NCBI RefSeq assembly: GCF_000612445.1 | Contig: NZ_BALC01000001.1 | Location: 124,001 to 188,000 of the forward strand | DNA: 64,000 nt | From: Liquorilactobacillus sucicola DSM 21376 = JCM 15457 | Lineage (GTDB): Bacteria; Bacillota; Bacilli; Lactobacillales; Lactobacillaceae | Direction: 5' to 3' | Notes under the pieces: generated by a model | The model's database searches: none | Told to the model about the DNA's origin: nothing | What the model saw: the letters and a program-made list of their open reading frames with translations, nothing else | Made by a program: the position numbers and the translations under genes | Shown here: positions 18,809-27,270 of the stretch, piece by piece | Numbering within the stretch: position 1 is the stretch's first letter | Layout of the letters: each line of letters starts with the position of its first letter

Positions 18809-19147
18809 ATGGCTATCGAAAAGACAAATCGAATAAACGCGCTTTTTGAATTTTATGAACCGCTGTTGACAAAAAAACAAGTGGTGTATATCGCACTTTA
18901 CTATCGCGATGATTATTCTTTGGGTGAAATTGCTGAAAACTATGACGTTTCAAGGCAGGCTGTTTATGATAATATAAAGAGGACCGAAAGAATCCTTGAA
19001 AACTATGAAGCTAAGCTGCATTTGTTTCAACGGTTTCAACTTCAGAATAACAAGGTTGATGAACTTACAGAATATGTTAAGAGAAATTACCCGAATGACA
19101 GTGTACTGCTGAGTTTGGCAAAGCAGTTAGAAGATTTAGAAGAATGA
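18809..19147 (+). CDS. ylxM: YlxM family SRP-associated DNA-binding-like protein
   Basis: Helix-turn-helix protein of 112 residues from the UPF0122 family. It is found next to ffh in Firmicutes and was shown in streptococci to modulate SRP activity. The HTH region [23 protein letters not shown] lies near residues 32-54 and resembles sigma-70 region 4. A coiled C-terminal tail ends in QLEDLEE. ATG 18809 has AGGTG at suitable spacing. It sits between ftsY and ffh, so the whole SRP group is contiguous. Confidence 0.92.
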   Translation: MAIEKTNRINALFEFYEPLLTKKQVVYIALYYRDDYSLGEIAENYDVSRQAVYDNIKRTERILENYEAKLHLFQRFQLQNNKVDELTEYVKRNYPNDSVLLSLAKQLEDLEE

Positions 19148-19163
19148 AAGTTGGTGGCTAGAG

Positions 19164-20597
19164 GTGGCATTTGAAGGTTTAACTGAACGATTACAGGGTG
19201 CAATCAGCAAACTAAAACGTAAAGGAAGAGTCAGCGAGACAGATGTAAAAGAAGTTATGCGTGAGATACGTTTGGCTTTGCTCGAAGCTGACGTTAATTT
19301 TCAAGTCGTAAAAGATTTTGTCAAGAAGGTTCGGAAGAGAGCTGTTGGTGCGGAAGTTTTAGAGAGCTTGACCCCCGCCCAGCAAATCGTCAAAATTGTG
19401 AATGAAGAACTGACCAAGGTTATGGGGTCAGAGGTTGCAGAAATCAACAAAGCACCTAAGATTCCAACTATTATCATGATGGTTGGTCTTCAAGGGGCTG
19501 GGAAGACAACAACGGCAGGCAAACTTGCTCTGAAATTAAAGAAAGAGCAAAATGCACGGCCGTTGCTGATAGCAGGAGATATATATCGTCCTGCGGCTGT
19601 TGACCAATTGAAGATATTGGGTGAGAATATCAAGGTTCCTGTTTTTTCGTTGGGAACAGACGTTTCACCAGTAGAGATCGTCCGTCAAGGGCTTGAACAT
19701 GCACGTGAGAAGAATAATGATTATATCATCATTGATACTGCTGGGCGGTTACAAATTGATGAAAAATTAATGGATGAATTAGCACAAATAAAAAAACTTG
19801 CAAATCCCAATGAAATTTTGCTGACAGTCGATGCAATGACTGGGCAAAACGCAGTTGATGTTGCCAAAGGATTTAATGAACAGCTTGATGTTACTGGAGT
19901 TGTTCTGACAAAGCTTGATGGTGATACACGTGGCGGCGCAGCTTTGTCGATCCGTGCTGTAACAGGTAAACCAATCAAATTTGTTGGTCAAGGCGAAAAG
20001 ATGACGGACTTGGACATTTTTTATCCGGACCGCATGGCATCACGCATTCTTGGAATGGGAGACATGCTAACTCTTATTGAGAAGGCTCAACAAGATTTTG
20101 ATCAGAAAAAAGCTTTGGAAGTCCAATCTAAGATGCGTGAAAACAGCTTTGATTTTAATGATTTCATTGATCAAATGGAGCAGTTGCAAAAGATGGGCCC
20201 GATGGAAGATATTATCAAAATGATCCCGGGAATGGCTAACAATCCAGCACTGAAAAATGTCAAAGTGGATCCTAAGGATATTGAACATACCAAAGCAGTT
20301 GTGTATTCGATGACAGCCCAAGAGCGTGAAGATCCAGATGTGCTTAATCCCAGCAGACGCAGGAGAATTGCGGCTGGTTCAGGTCGCCCAATTCAAGAAG
20401 TCAATCGAATGATCAAGCAATTCAATCAGATGAAAAAGATGATGAGCAAGGTTTCGAAGGGGAATTTTTCTGGTATGGAAGGAATGTTCGGTAAGGGTAT
20501 TTCCGGAAAATTGGCTAAAATGTCAATGAATTCAATGGCTCGCAAAAACAAAAAAAGAAAAATAAAAAGGCTACGAAGCAAACGTAAACGCAAGTGA
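19164..20597 (+). CDS. ffh: Signal recognition particle protein Ffh
   Basis: GTPase that binds signal sequences through its methionine-rich M domain and pairs with FtsY. An N domain of helices precedes the G domain with GLQGAGKTTTAGKLA near residue 108, DTAGRLQIDEK near 190 and TKLDGDTRGGAALS near 248. The M domain (about 300-450) has the MIPGMANNP loop and the RNA-binding SRRRRIAAGSG near 400. The tail is lysine/arginine-rich. Start is GTG 19164. 477 residues is normal. Confidence 0.97.
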   Translation: MAFEGLTERLQGAISKLKRKGRVSETDVKEVMREIRLALLEADVNFQVVKDFVKKVRKRAVGAEVLESLTPAQQIVKIVNEELTKVMGSEVAEINKAPKIPTIIMMVGLQGAGKTTTAGKLALKLKKEQNARPLLIAGDIYRPAAVDQLKILGENIKVPVFSLGTDVSPVEIVRQGLEHAREKNNDYIIIDTAGRLQIDEKLMDELAQIKKLANPNEILLTVDAMTGQNAVDVAKGFNEQLDVTGVVLTKLDGDTRGGAALSIRAVTGKPIKFVGQGEKMTDLDIFYPDRMASRILGMGDMLTLIEKAQQDFDQKKALEVQSKMRENSFDFNDFIDQMEQLQKMGPMEDIIKMIPGMANNPALKNVKVDPKDIEHTKAVVYSMTAQEREDPDVLNPSRRRRIAAGSGRPIQEVNRMIKQFNQMKKMMSKVSKGNFSGMEGMFGKGISGKLAKMSMNSMARKNKKRKIKRLRSKRKRK

Positions 20598-20717
20598 AAA
20601 CCGTATAATTTGGAATAAAAAAATATTTTTTTGGCTCTGTCAAGAAATAATGCTTTACACTTGCTTGAATTACTGGTATATTATTTATCGTTGAGAAGAT
20701 ATTAGGAGGTGTATTCA

Positions 20718-20993
20718 ATGTCAGTTAAAATTCGTTTAAAACGTATGGGTTCTAAGAGACGACCATTTTATCGTATTGTTGTTGCGGATTCACGTTCGCC
20801 ACGTGATGGCCGTTTCATCGAAAATGTTGGTACGTACAACCCATTAACAGAACCTGAGAAAGTAACACTTGAAGAAGAAAGTATTTTAAATTGGTTGAAC
20901 AATGGAGCTCAACCTTCAGATACTGTGCGCAACATTCTTGCTAAAGAAGGAATCATGAAGAAATTTCATGAAGCTAAATTTTCCAAGAAATAA
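20718..20993 (+). CDS. rpsP: 30S ribosomal protein S16
   Basis: Ribosomal protein of 91 residues, opening [35 protein letters not shown] 20718 has TAGGAGG upstream; an in-frame GTG at 20709 would lie inside that site. khpA follows after 11 bases and rimM, trmD and rplS lie downstream, the conserved ribosome maturation group. A promoter-like TTTACA with a TATATT region lies at about 20650-20685. Confidence 0.97.
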   Translation: MSVKIRLKRMGSKRRPFYRIVVADSRSPRDGRFIENVGTYNPLTEPEKVTLEEESILNWLNNGAQPSDTVRNILAKEGIMKKFHEAKFSKK

Positions 20994-21004
20994 GGTTAAG
21001 TAAA

Positions 21005-21253
21005 ATGGCAAAAGCAGATGTGAAACAATTAATTATAACGATTGTCAAACCGCTAGTCGCTGAACCTGATAAGATTGAGTTACAGCTTGTCGAGGAAGGC
21101 CATTTTATTAATTTTAACCTAAGGGTTGCTCCCAAGGATGTCGGACGAGTAATCGGAAAACAAGGTCGGATAGCTCAAGCAATTCGGACTATTGTGTATA
21201 GTGTATGCAGAGACGATTCTCACCGAGTTCGTCTGAATATCATAAATGATTAA
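21005..21253 (+). CDS. khpA: KH-domain RNA-binding protein KhpA (YlqC)
   Basis: Single KH-domain protein of 82 residues. In streptococci and lactobacilli KhpA works with KhpB/EloR in controlling cell elongation and division. The KH signature VGRVIGKQGRIAQAIRTI lies near residue 46, with the GKQG loop contacting RNA. It lies between rpsP and rimM as usual and ends at a terminator. Confidence 0.93.
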   Translation: MAKADVKQLIITIVKPLVAEPDKIELQLVEEGHFINFNLRVAPKDVGRVIGKQGRIAQAIRTIVYSVCRDDSHRVRLNIIND

Positions 21254-21254
21254 T

Positions 21255-21302
21255 GAAAACCTCCTGATGAAGCAGCAATGTTTTATTCAGAGGTTTTCTT
21301 TT
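21255..21302 (+). terminator. Terminator after khpA
   Basis: GAAAACCTC and GAGGTTTTC pair around a longer, partly paired loop, followed by TTTTA. The hairpin begins one base past the khpA stop, so rimM-trmD may depend on read-through or on its own start. Confidence 0.75.
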
Positions 21303-21320
21303 ACTTAGAAGGGAGAAAAG

Positions 21321-21839
21321 ATGAGGTACTATGAAGTAGGTCAGATTGTGAACACGCATGGTATTAAAGGCGAGGTAAAAGTAGCTATAACGACGGACTT
21401 TGCAGATGAACGTTTTAAAAAAGGAAAAATTCTCTATATTCCTCGAGATGGAGATAAAAAACCAGTCGCTCTCAAAATTAAAAATGCACGAAGCTTTAAA
21501 CAGTTCCAACTGTTGATTTTTGAGGGGATGGAAGATATCAACTTGATAGAGAAGTACAAGGGTTGCAAATTAATGGTGTCTGAACAAGAGCAAAAACCAC
21601 TTGCTGGCGAAGCATACTACCATCATCAGATAGTGGGGCTGCGTGTTATTACTAATTCTGGAGAGATGCTTGGAACAATAAAAGAAATTTTAACCCTTGG
21701 AGCTAATGATGTCTGGGTGGTAAAACGCTCAGGTAAAAAGGACCTTCTTTTACCAGCCATAAAAGATGTTATTAAAAGGGTAGATATTGAAGCCGGCACG
21801 GTAAATGTCGAACTTTTAGATGGGTTGGATGATTTATGA
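21321..21839 (+). CDS. rimM: Ribosome maturation factor RimM
   Basis: Helps mature the 30S head around S19. The N-terminal RimM domain opens [21 protein letters not shown]. The C-terminal PRC barrel has [14 protein letters not shown] and ends [20 protein letters not shown]. 172 residues is normal. A GAAGGGAG site precedes the ATG. The last four bases overlap the trmD start. Confidence 0.95.
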   Translation: MRYYEVGQIVNTHGIKGEVKVAITTDFADERFKKGKILYIPRDGDKKPVALKIKNARSFKQFQLLIFEGMEDINLIEKYKGCKLMVSEQEQKPLAGEAYYHHQIVGLRVITNSGEMLGTIKEILTLGANDVWVVKRSGKKDLLLPAIKDVIKRVDIEAGTVNVELLDGLDDL

Positions 21840-22579
21840 AAATTGATATTTTGAGCTTGTTCCCGGAAATGTTCACCGGTCCGCTAACGCAATCAATTAT
21901 AGGAAAAGCGATTGAGAAAGAGATATTAGATGTTGATATCACAAACTATCGTGATTATACCAAAAGTAAGCAGAAGCATGTTGATGACTATCCATATGGT
22001 GGTGGGGCAGGAATGTTGCTGCAGGTTCAACCGCTGTTTGATGCTTTGGATTCAATTGACCAAAAAAACAATGGGCTGGGGAGCGTCATCTTGCTCGATC
22101 CTGCTGGACGCAAGTTCGATCAAAATATTGCCAAAGAGCTTGCTGCTAAAGAACATCTGACTTTTATCTGCGGACACTATGAAGGATACGATGAACGGAT
22201 TAGAACAAAGGTAACCGATGAAATCTCCTTGGGAGACTACGTCTTGACAGGTGGAGAATTGGCCTCAATGGTCATTATTGATGCAACAGTTCGCTTGATA
22301 CCGGGAGTTTTAGGAAATAATGAATCGGCACCAGGAGATTCATTCTCAGACGGGCTACTGGAGTATCCACAATACACGCGCCCGGCAGAATATCGAGGAT
22401 TGAAAGTGCCAGACGTACTTTTAAGTGGAAATCACCAAAAAATAGACGATTGGCGCCGAAAGGAGTCATTACGGAGAACACTCGAGAGACGGCCAGATCT
22501 TTTAGAAACCGCAACATTGGATGAAAAGCAGAAAAAATGGTTGCAGGTGTTAAAAAAATCACAGCGTGACTTGAACTGA
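21836..22579 (+). CDS. trmD: tRNA (guanine-N1)-methyltransferase TrmD
   Basis: Makes m1G37 in tRNAs, preventing +1 frameshifting. It is a SPOUT knot enzyme of 247 residues. Motifs: [14 protein letters not shown] near residue 50, [13 protein letters not shown] near 110 (with the catalytic-region aspartate/arginine) and [14 protein letters not shown] near 132. Translation is coupled to rimM by overlap. Confidence 0.96.
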   Translation: MKIDILSLFPEMFTGPLTQSIIGKAIEKEILDVDITNYRDYTKSKQKHVDDYPYGGGAGMLLQVQPLFDALDSIDQKNNGLGSVILLDPAGRKFDQNIAKELAAKEHLTFICGHYEGYDERIRTKVTDEISLGDYVLTGGELASMVIIDATVRLIPGVLGNNESAPGDSFSDGLLEYPQYTRPAEYRGLKVPDVLLSGNHQKIDDWRRKESLRRTLERRPDLLETATLDEKQKKWLQVLKKSQRDLN

Positions 22580-22599
22580 AATAACAGTTGTGATAAACT

Positions 22600-22668
22600 T
22601 AAAGTCGGCTTATGCCACAGTAACGATATTCCGCTGCAATCGGACATGAATGTCGGTGAAAGGAAGAA
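22600..22668 (+). promoter_or_regulatory. Candidate L19 autoregulatory leader
   Basis: The 94-base gap between trmD and rplS holds a sequence rich in short inverted repeats (CCGCTGCAATCGGACATG followed by TGTCGG) directly before the rplS binding site. Many Firmicutes have a structured L19 leader here, through which free L19 is thought to repress its own operon. I matched it by position and by the CCGCTGC...CGG...GAAAGGA pattern from memory, so the assignment is tentative. Confidence 0.45.
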
Positions 22669-22673
22669 AAATT

Positions 22674-23024
22674 ATGAATCCATTGATCCAAAAAATTACT
22701 GAGTCTCAATTACGTGATGACATTCCTGATTTCAGAGCAGGAGATACTGTTCGTGTCTACGCTCGCATTGTTGAAGGTACACGCGAACGTATCCAGCTTT
22801 TTGAAGGAGTTGTTATCAAACGTCGTGGTCAAGGTGTTAGTGAAACCTATACTGTTCGTAAGATCAGTAATGGTGTTGGGGTTGAACGTACTTTCCCAGT
22901 TCATACACCACGTGTTGAAAAGATTGAAGTTATTCATCAGGGTCGCGTACGTCGCGCTAAGCTGTATTACTTACGTGCATTGCATGGTAAAGCAGCTCGT
23001 ATCCCTGAAAAACGTCGTAAATAA
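22674..23024 (+). CDS. rplS: 50S ribosomal protein L19
   Basis: Ribosomal protein at the 30S-50S interface, 116 residues. It opens [20 protein letters not shown] and has [20 protein letters not shown] and [19 protein letters not shown] 22674 has AAGGAAG upstream; the frame is open to 22650 but the extra residues are not L19. A strong terminator follows. Confidence 0.97.
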   Translation: MNPLIQKITESQLRDDIPDFRAGDTVRVYARIVEGTRERIQLFEGVVIKRRGQGVSETYTVRKISNGVGVERTFPVHTPRVEKIEVIHQGRVRRAKLYYLRALHGKAARIPEKRRK

Positions 23025-23035
23025 GTGTTATTCAG

Positions 23036-23066
23036 AAAAACCTTGCTGTCGTAGCAAGGTTTTTTA
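23036..23066 (+). terminator. Terminator after rplS
   Basis: CCTTGCT and AGCAAGG form a tight hairpin with a five-base loop, preceded by AAAAA and followed by TTTTTT. It could work in both directions. Confidence 0.92.
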
Positions 23067-23149
23067 TCATCAGCACATTTTTAAAAATCCATGTAGGCTA
23101 GCAAAAGCATAAAATTTTTTGTCTGAGTGACTGAATGTTTTCAAAGCAG

Positions 23150-23520
23150 AGCAAAAAGGTAAAATTGCAGCGAATTAGAGGACAGTTTAGAGCATGGTGC
23201 AAATTAAGAGGAACTATTGACATCGTAGGTAAGTTGTCCTAAGATTACTTACATAACTTAATAGCGAAAATATCGAGAAGATGAGTAGACCAACATAGTT
23301 GCCATTAGAGAGCTCCTGGTAGGTGAGAAGGAGTCATGGTGTTGGTTGAAGATGGTCTTTCAATGAAGATTGTAGGTCGAATAATTAGACCTGCATGGGT
23401 ACGCCCATTAAAGCGCTGGGGTTTTGACCCAATGAGAAAATTGATGAGAGTTGATTTTAAATTAAGGTGGTAACACGATTTATTCGTCCTTGTTTTTGCA
23501 TAACATGCAGAAGCAGGGCT
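23150..23520 (+). promoter_or_regulatory. T-box leader of the MetE-like gene (probably Met-tRNA responsive)
   Basis: The T-box core AAGGTGGTAACACG lies at 23464-23477 and is followed by a stem whose 3' part (CCTTGTTTTTGC ... GCAGAAGCAGGGC, then TTTTTTA) forms the terminator, the classical antiterminator/terminator switch. About 300 bases of structured leader precede it, as expected for stem I to III. ATG triplets occur at two plausible specifier positions (about 23194 and 23335), which suits methionine, but I cannot fold the stem well enough to fix which one. Control by uncharged tRNA-Met fits the downstream product. Confidence 0.85.
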
Positions 23521-23552
23521 TTTTTATTTATGCAATTAAGGGGGAATTAGTT

Positions 23553-24686
23553 ATGACAATTCAAAATGAATTGAAAGTAGGTCCTTTTCGTTATGATGTT
23601 GTAGGCAGCTTCTTACGGACAGCGGAACTTAAAGATGCTCTAAAAAAACATCGTACCGGTGAGTTGAGTGAGGATGAATTTCTAGCAGTTCAGCAGGGAC
23701 AAATTAAAGACCTTATTCAAAAGGAAGTTAGTCATGGTTTAAAAGCAGTTACTGATGGTGAATTTAGCCGTAGCTGGTGGCATTTAGACTTTTTATGGGG
23801 ACTTAAAGGAGTTGCCAAGTATGATTATCAGCGCAGCTATCGTTTCAAGGGTGCCAAAACTCGGACAGATAATGCTGAATTGAATGGAAAAATTGCATAT
23901 AATCCCGCGCACCCGTTTTTTGCGGCCTTTAGTTATCTAAAGACCACAACACCAGCGGGGATTGTCCCGAAGCAAACCATACCCTCACCAACAATGCTTT
24001 TTCGCGATAATCGTTCAGATAAATGGCAAGACTTTTATGAACAGCGCGAAGATTACTTGCATGACTTAGCGAAGGCGTATCATGAAACAATACAACACTT
24101 TTATGATTTGGGCGCGCGCTATGTCCAAATCGATGATACTACATGGGCATTTTTGATTAGTAAGCTGAATGAGACTAAGAATGACCCAAAAGAATACAGT
24201 AAGTATGAGACTTTGGCGAAAGAAGCGGTCGCAGTCATTAATGAACTTCTAACAGGTTTACCTACAGATCTAACAGTCACAACACATATTTGCCGTGGAA
24301 ATTTCAAATCGACCTTTCTTTTTTCTGGTGGTTATGCTGCAGTTTCAAAGTACTTAGCGCAGTTAAATTATGATGGGTTCTTTTTGGAATATGATAATGA
24401 GAGGTCTGGAGACTTTGAGCCACTAAAGACCATTTTTAATGGTCGTAAAGAAAAGCGAATTGTGCTAGGACTGATCACTTCGAAAGAAGGCCAGTTGGAG
24501 AAAAAAGAAAGTGTAATTGCCAGAATCAAAGAAGCAGCGAATTATGTTCCATTAGAGAATCTTGCGCTTTCCACACAATGCGGCTTTGCCTCAACTGAGG
24601 AAGGAAATGCACTAACAGAGTCACAGCAATGGGCTAAAATTGATTTGGTTAAAGAAATTGCTGATGAAGTTTGGCAGCGTGAATGA
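23553..24686 (+). CDS. Cobalamin-independent methionine synthase-like protein (MetE C-terminal domain family, YxjG/YxjH type)
   Basis: 377 residues, about half of full MetE. It resembles the short MetE-like proteins (YxjG/YxjH) of Firmicutes, thought to transfer methyl groups to homocysteine; the methyl donor of this class is not well settled. Visible landmarks: VGSFLRTAELKDAL at the start, AVTDGEFSRSWWHLDF near residue 65, YVQIDDTTWAF near 190, THICRGNFKS near 248 with conserved His and Cys zinc ligands, and STQCGFASTEEGN near 345 with the second Cys. ATG 23553 has GGGGGAA upstream; the longer frame starts inside the T-box. It is a single-gene unit under the T-box. Confidence 0.85.
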   Translation: MTIQNELKVGPFRYDVVGSFLRTAELKDALKKHRTGELSEDEFLAVQQGQIKDLIQKEVSHGLKAVTDGEFSRSWWHLDFLWGLKGVAKYDYQRSYRFKGAKTRTDNAELNGKIAYNPAHPFFAAFSYLKTTTPAGIVPKQTIPSPTMLFRDNRSDKWQDFYEQREDYLHDLAKAYHETIQHFYDLGARYVQIDDTTWAFLISKLNETKNDPKEYSKYETLAKEAVAVINELLTGLPTDLTVTTHICRGNFKSTFLFSGGYAAVSKYLAQLNYDGFFLEYDNERSGDFEPLKTIFNGRKEKRIVLGLITSKEGQLEKKESVIARIKEAANYVPLENLALSTQCGFASTEEGNALTESQQWAKIDLVKEIADEVWQRE

Positions 24687-24725
24687 TTAGTTTGCCTATT
24701 ATTAGGATTAATAGAGAAATTGTGA

Positions 24726-25000
24726 TATAATTTAGATACATTGAGCGTTATTTAATTTATAGATCGGGTTTTAATTTGTAAGGATCTTTCATGATAGAGG
24801 CGCAGTCTTGGAACTGCAATGAATCCGTAGAGGTTGGGGCGAATTCGGTGGAAGCTAGAGTTTGGATTCGGTTCTTGTAATAAAGTTTTAAAGAAATTTG
24901 ATGTAACCAACTTAATTAGAGGGCACTGTACACACGCTGTATGGTGCCCTTGTCCATCATTCCTGTATTTTTAGGATGCATGTTTTGGTAAAATTATTTA
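24726..25000 (+). promoter_or_regulatory. Structured untranslated leader, lysine-riboswitch-like 5' part, class uncertain
   Basis: A TATAAT at 24726-24731 begins a 290-base non-coding stretch. It contains GATAGAGGCGC (about 24794), the opening signature of L-box lysine riboswitches, then a small hairpin GCAGT/ACTGC, then a longer stem GAATCC/GGATTC enclosing GGGGCGAATTCGGTGGAAGC. An outer pairing of AAGGA with TTCTT is possible. An 11-bp hairpin GGGCACTGTAC / GTATGGTGCCC (with G-U pairs) at about 24931-24960 sits where an expression platform would, but its T-tract is weak. The array is shorter than a standard L-box and the closing GGGCTATC-type strand is not seen, so this may be a remnant or another RNA class. 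Confidence 0.4.
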
Positions 25001-25017
25001 AAAGGAGCATATAAAAA

Positions 25018-25320
25018 ATGGCTAGGGTTATAAAACCAGTTACACTTTTAGTTGATGGTAAAGAGGTACAAGGTGTCTATAGGGGAACCGATAATGAAAT
25101 GATAGATGAGTCTCCCAACGGGTCATATTACAGTGGGGAGGGTTCTTTGATTATTATTTCGAATGAGAACCATTTAGAGATTGCTAACATAAAAAATATG
25201 GACGGTACAAGTCTTTTGAAAGAACCTAGCAAGTTTACGCTAAGCAAGATTGATGTAAGGAATGCTTTTAAGATCGATAAGATTCTTTTTGATAGTATAA
25301 AGGATAATATTATTCAGTAA
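25018..25320 (+). CDS. Hypothetical protein, 100 residues
   Basis: I do not recognise this gene. It has a good start (ATG with AAAGGAG upstream) and follows the structured leader directly. The protein is slightly basic at the start (MARVIKPVTLLVDGKEVQGVYRG), rich in beta-type sequence in the first half, has no membrane segment, signal peptide or cysteines, and ends in a charged helix-like stretch. A GGCCG/CGGCC terminator follows, so it is transcribed alone. It may be part of the small accessory region running to about 28 kb. Confidence 0.7.
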   Translation: MARVIKPVTLLVDGKEVQGVYRGTDNEMIDESPNGSYYSGEGSLIIISNENHLEIANIKNMDGTSLLKEPSKFTLSKIDVRNAFKIDKILFDSIKDNIIQ

Positions 25321-25368
25321 TTTATACTGGGCAACTTTTCTTACTCTAGCGGCTACGAGAAGGTAAGT

Positions 25369-25400
25369 GGGCCGGTGAAGTTCTTGCGGCCTAGTTTTTT
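25369..25400 (+). terminator. Terminator after the 25018 gene
   Basis: GGGCCG pairs with CGGCCT (one G-U pair) around a 12-base loop, then TAG and TTTTTT. The T-run also supplies the first bases of a TTGACT box (25399-25404) that could serve the tRNA downstream. Confidence 0.75.
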
Positions 25401-25443
25401 GACTTTACATCTAGCAGGTACTGTAGTATATTTAGGAGCATAT

Positions 25444-25515
25444 TGCTCAGTAGTTCAGTGGTAGAATAATTGACTGTTAATCAAGAGGTCGTAGGTTCGA
25501 ATCCTACCTGAGCAG
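25444..25515 (+). tRNA. tRNA-Asn (GTT)
   Basis: Folds as a 72-base tRNA: acceptor TGCTCAG/CTGAGCA with discriminator G at 25515, D arm GTTC/GAAT (one G-U pair), anticodon loop CTGTTAA with GTT, variable loop of five bases, and a canonical T arm GTAGG-TTCGAAT-CCTAC. Odd points are that the anticodon stem ATTGA/TCAAG has an A-G mismatch at its top and is AT-rich, and that no CCA is encoded (GTC follows). It is the only tRNA in the window and stands alone. Confidence 0.85.
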
Positions 25516-25587
25516 TCATAGTATGAAAACTCGGCTATTTTTTGAAGGAGTACGTGACGGCTTAGGATGAATAAATGAGTTTTTAAG

Positions 25588-25618
25588 AACCCATCTTCTC
25601 TAGTAGAAGGTGGGTTTT
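25588..25618 (+). terminator. Terminator downstream of tRNA-Asn
   Basis: ACCCATCTTCT and AGAAGGTGGGT (one G-U pair) form an 11-bp stem with a five-base loop, followed by TTTTTA. The A-rich flank on the other side could also stop transcription from the minus-strand gene at 25647. Confidence 0.85.
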
Positions 25619-25646
25619 TATTGTCTAGGGGAAAATCATTCAGTGC

Positions 25647-25955
25647 TTAGAATAAAATGTTAGCAGTCAATTTTTTGATAATATCGCAATTGATATTGTT
25701 AACCGCAACTTTGAATTCTTCCTCATTTTCATCTAAATATTTTTTTGATGTCTCATTCGAAGGATTTATTTTTAACAAGCCGCCTTTGAGTGAAAGGTCA
25801 AAAATATAATCATTAAGTGTCCACTGTTTTGTCAGGAGAACGATTTTATCGAATGTTCCATCCGCCTTATATTCTAATAGTAAGCGGATAGACTCGCTTT
25901 GAAGTTCATTTATCCTTATCCCTTTTAATGTAAAAAATTTTACTTTCATGTGCAT
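25647..25955 (-). CDS. Hypothetical protein, 102 residues
   Basis: Not recognised. ATG 25955 has GGAGG seven bases upstream, which supports a real gene. The protein begins MHMKVKFFTLKGIRINELQSES, is mixed alpha/beta by composition, acidic in the second half (YLDENEEEFKVAVNNINCD), with one cysteine and no membrane segment. It reads in the same direction as the ImmA/repressor pair upstream but is separated from it by about 490 bases of non-coding DNA. Confidence 0.65.
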   Translation of the reverse strand: MHMKVKFFTLKGIRINELQSESIRLLLEYKADGTFDKIVLLTKQWTLNDYIFDLSLKGGLLKINPSNETSKKYLDENEEEFKVAVNNINCDIIKKLTANILF

Positions 25956-26212
25956 GAATTTACCTCCAGTAATTTAGTTAGTGCTTATTTTCCCCAAAAC
26001 AATATTACTCTAATAATCGACAGGATAGTAAGTTCATTTAACTCAAAATAATGAATTATAATAGATTTAAGTTATAATAAATTATGTAAAAGAAAAGGAA
26101 ATTCACTTTGGAAGCCTACCAACTTAAGCCATTGTTTATATTTCAATAAAAAACTGTGTGAGGTTAAGAAAATTCAGGGGAGAAAAAAGAGAGTGAAAAA
26201 GTGTATGAAAAA

Positions 26213-26272
26213 CTCATTTTTAAAATAAGTTTCAGATTTGTAAAAAAAACAAACTAACTTTTTAAAAATGAG
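26213..26272. repeat. AT-rich inverted repeat in the 25956-26440 non-coding stretch
   Basis: CTCATTTTTAAAA at 26213 is mirrored by TTTTAAAAATGAG ending at 26272, with partly paired inner arms (AAGTTT / AAACT). The right arm contains ACTAACTTTTTA, the same 12 bases found at 27456-27467 in the switch control region. The rest of 25956-26440 has only very short open frames and I see no gene in it. Confidence 0.6.
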
Positions 26273-26440
26273 ATTATGCTTTTCTATATGGATTTAACGC
26301 AATAAGTATTTACTAATCAGGGGAGGTTAAGTTTAAACTGAAAATCAGGTGTCTTAAAAGTTGTCCATAGTCAAAAGTATATACGAGGGTAATGTATTAA
26401 GCCGCTATTTATTCAGCGCTAGGTGATTTGTACGTCTTGT

Positions 26441-26896
26441 TTATTTGAACTTTGATGTTGGTTGGCAGGATGCTAATTTTTCATCATAGTATAAACACAT
26501 TAGTCTGCTCACGTCTTCAGTTAAGTGTGTGGGAATACAGAAGAGTTTTACAAAGGCTGGGGCGTTGGCAACACTTTGATTTACATAATCACAGTAAAAG
26601 GGAAGAAGAAGCTTGATTGCACCGATATTTGCTTTATGTTCAATTAAAGCATGATGTTTAAAAGTTCGCTGATATAAAGCAGCGTCATAAGGATCTCCAG
26701 TTAGGATATGTGCCAATTCGTGTGCAAGCTGAAAAATAAATTCATCTCGATTACGCCAATTGTCGTTCATAACAATTGTTTTGTATTTAAAAGACGCGGT
26801 CGGAGGTGTATCTTGTTTCAAGTCCTTTGACCAGACAACGCAGACACCAACAGTCTTTGCTTTACTTAACAGTGAGTCCAAAATCATCTTTTTCAT
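26441..26896 (-). CDS. ImmA/IrrE family metallopeptidase
   Basis: Zinc protease of the family that cleaves CI/ImmR-type repressors to release mobile-element genes. The zinc motif HELAH lies in FQLAHELAHILTGDP near residue 58, with an acidic third-ligand region in LIEHKANIGAIKLLLP near 90. 151 residues is typical for phage-borne members. ATG 26896 has GGAGGG 11 bases upstream. It lies 29 bases after the repressor gene on the same strand, the standard repressor-protease order, so the two are probably cotranscribed. Confidence 0.88.
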   Translation of the reverse strand: MKKMILDSLLSKAKTVGVCVVWSKDLKQDTPPTASFKYKTIVMNDNWRNRDEFIFQLAHELAHILTGDPYDAALYQRTFKHHALIEHKANIGAIKLLLPFYCDYVNQSVANAPAFVKLFCIPTHLTEDVSRLMCLYYDEKLASCQPTSKFK

Positions 26897-26925
26897 GCGG
26901 AATCGTTCCCTCCGAAAAGGATTTT

Positions 26926-27246
26926 TTAGTTATTATTCTTGCGTAATAATTTTTTGATCAGTTCAATATCTTCTGTGGGAATAGTTTTCCCCTCAAAAGT
27001 CAAAATAACATCTTTTGTGTTTGCTAAATCAATTTCTGGATGGGAGTCATTATTTCGAGAACGTCCCATGATATAGTCGATAGAGACTTCAAAATAATCG
27101 GCAACTTTCCTAATTCGTTCAGCTGAGGGTGTTCTTTTGTTCCATTGATAAATAGTATTGCGACCGAATCCGAGTTCGGCCTCAAGCTCATAAACAGACA
27201 TATTATGATCTTTAGCTAATTTTTTAATACGGTCCACAGCAGTCAT
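26926..27246 (-). CDS. CI/ImmR-like helix-turn-helix repressor
   Basis: 106-residue transcriptional repressor of the XRE family. The HTH covers about residues 5-60, with MSVYELEAELGFGRNTIYQW as helices 2-3 and VADYFEVSIDYIMGRS after it, a very common ending of XRE domains. The remaining 40 residues form a short tail, shorter than that of full CI repressors, and would be the region acted on by the neighbouring protease. Divergent from the Cro-like gene at 27495 with about 250 bases of control DNA between. The AGGAG site sits close to ATG 27246. Confidence 0.9.
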   Translation of the reverse strand: MTAVDRIKKLAKDHNMSVYELEAELGFGRNTIYQWNKRTPSAERIRKVADYFEVSIDYIMGRSRNNDSHPEIDLANTKDVILTFEGKTIPTEDIELIKKLLRKNNN

Positions 27247-27270
27247 TACAAGTCTCCTAAGTATAATGTT

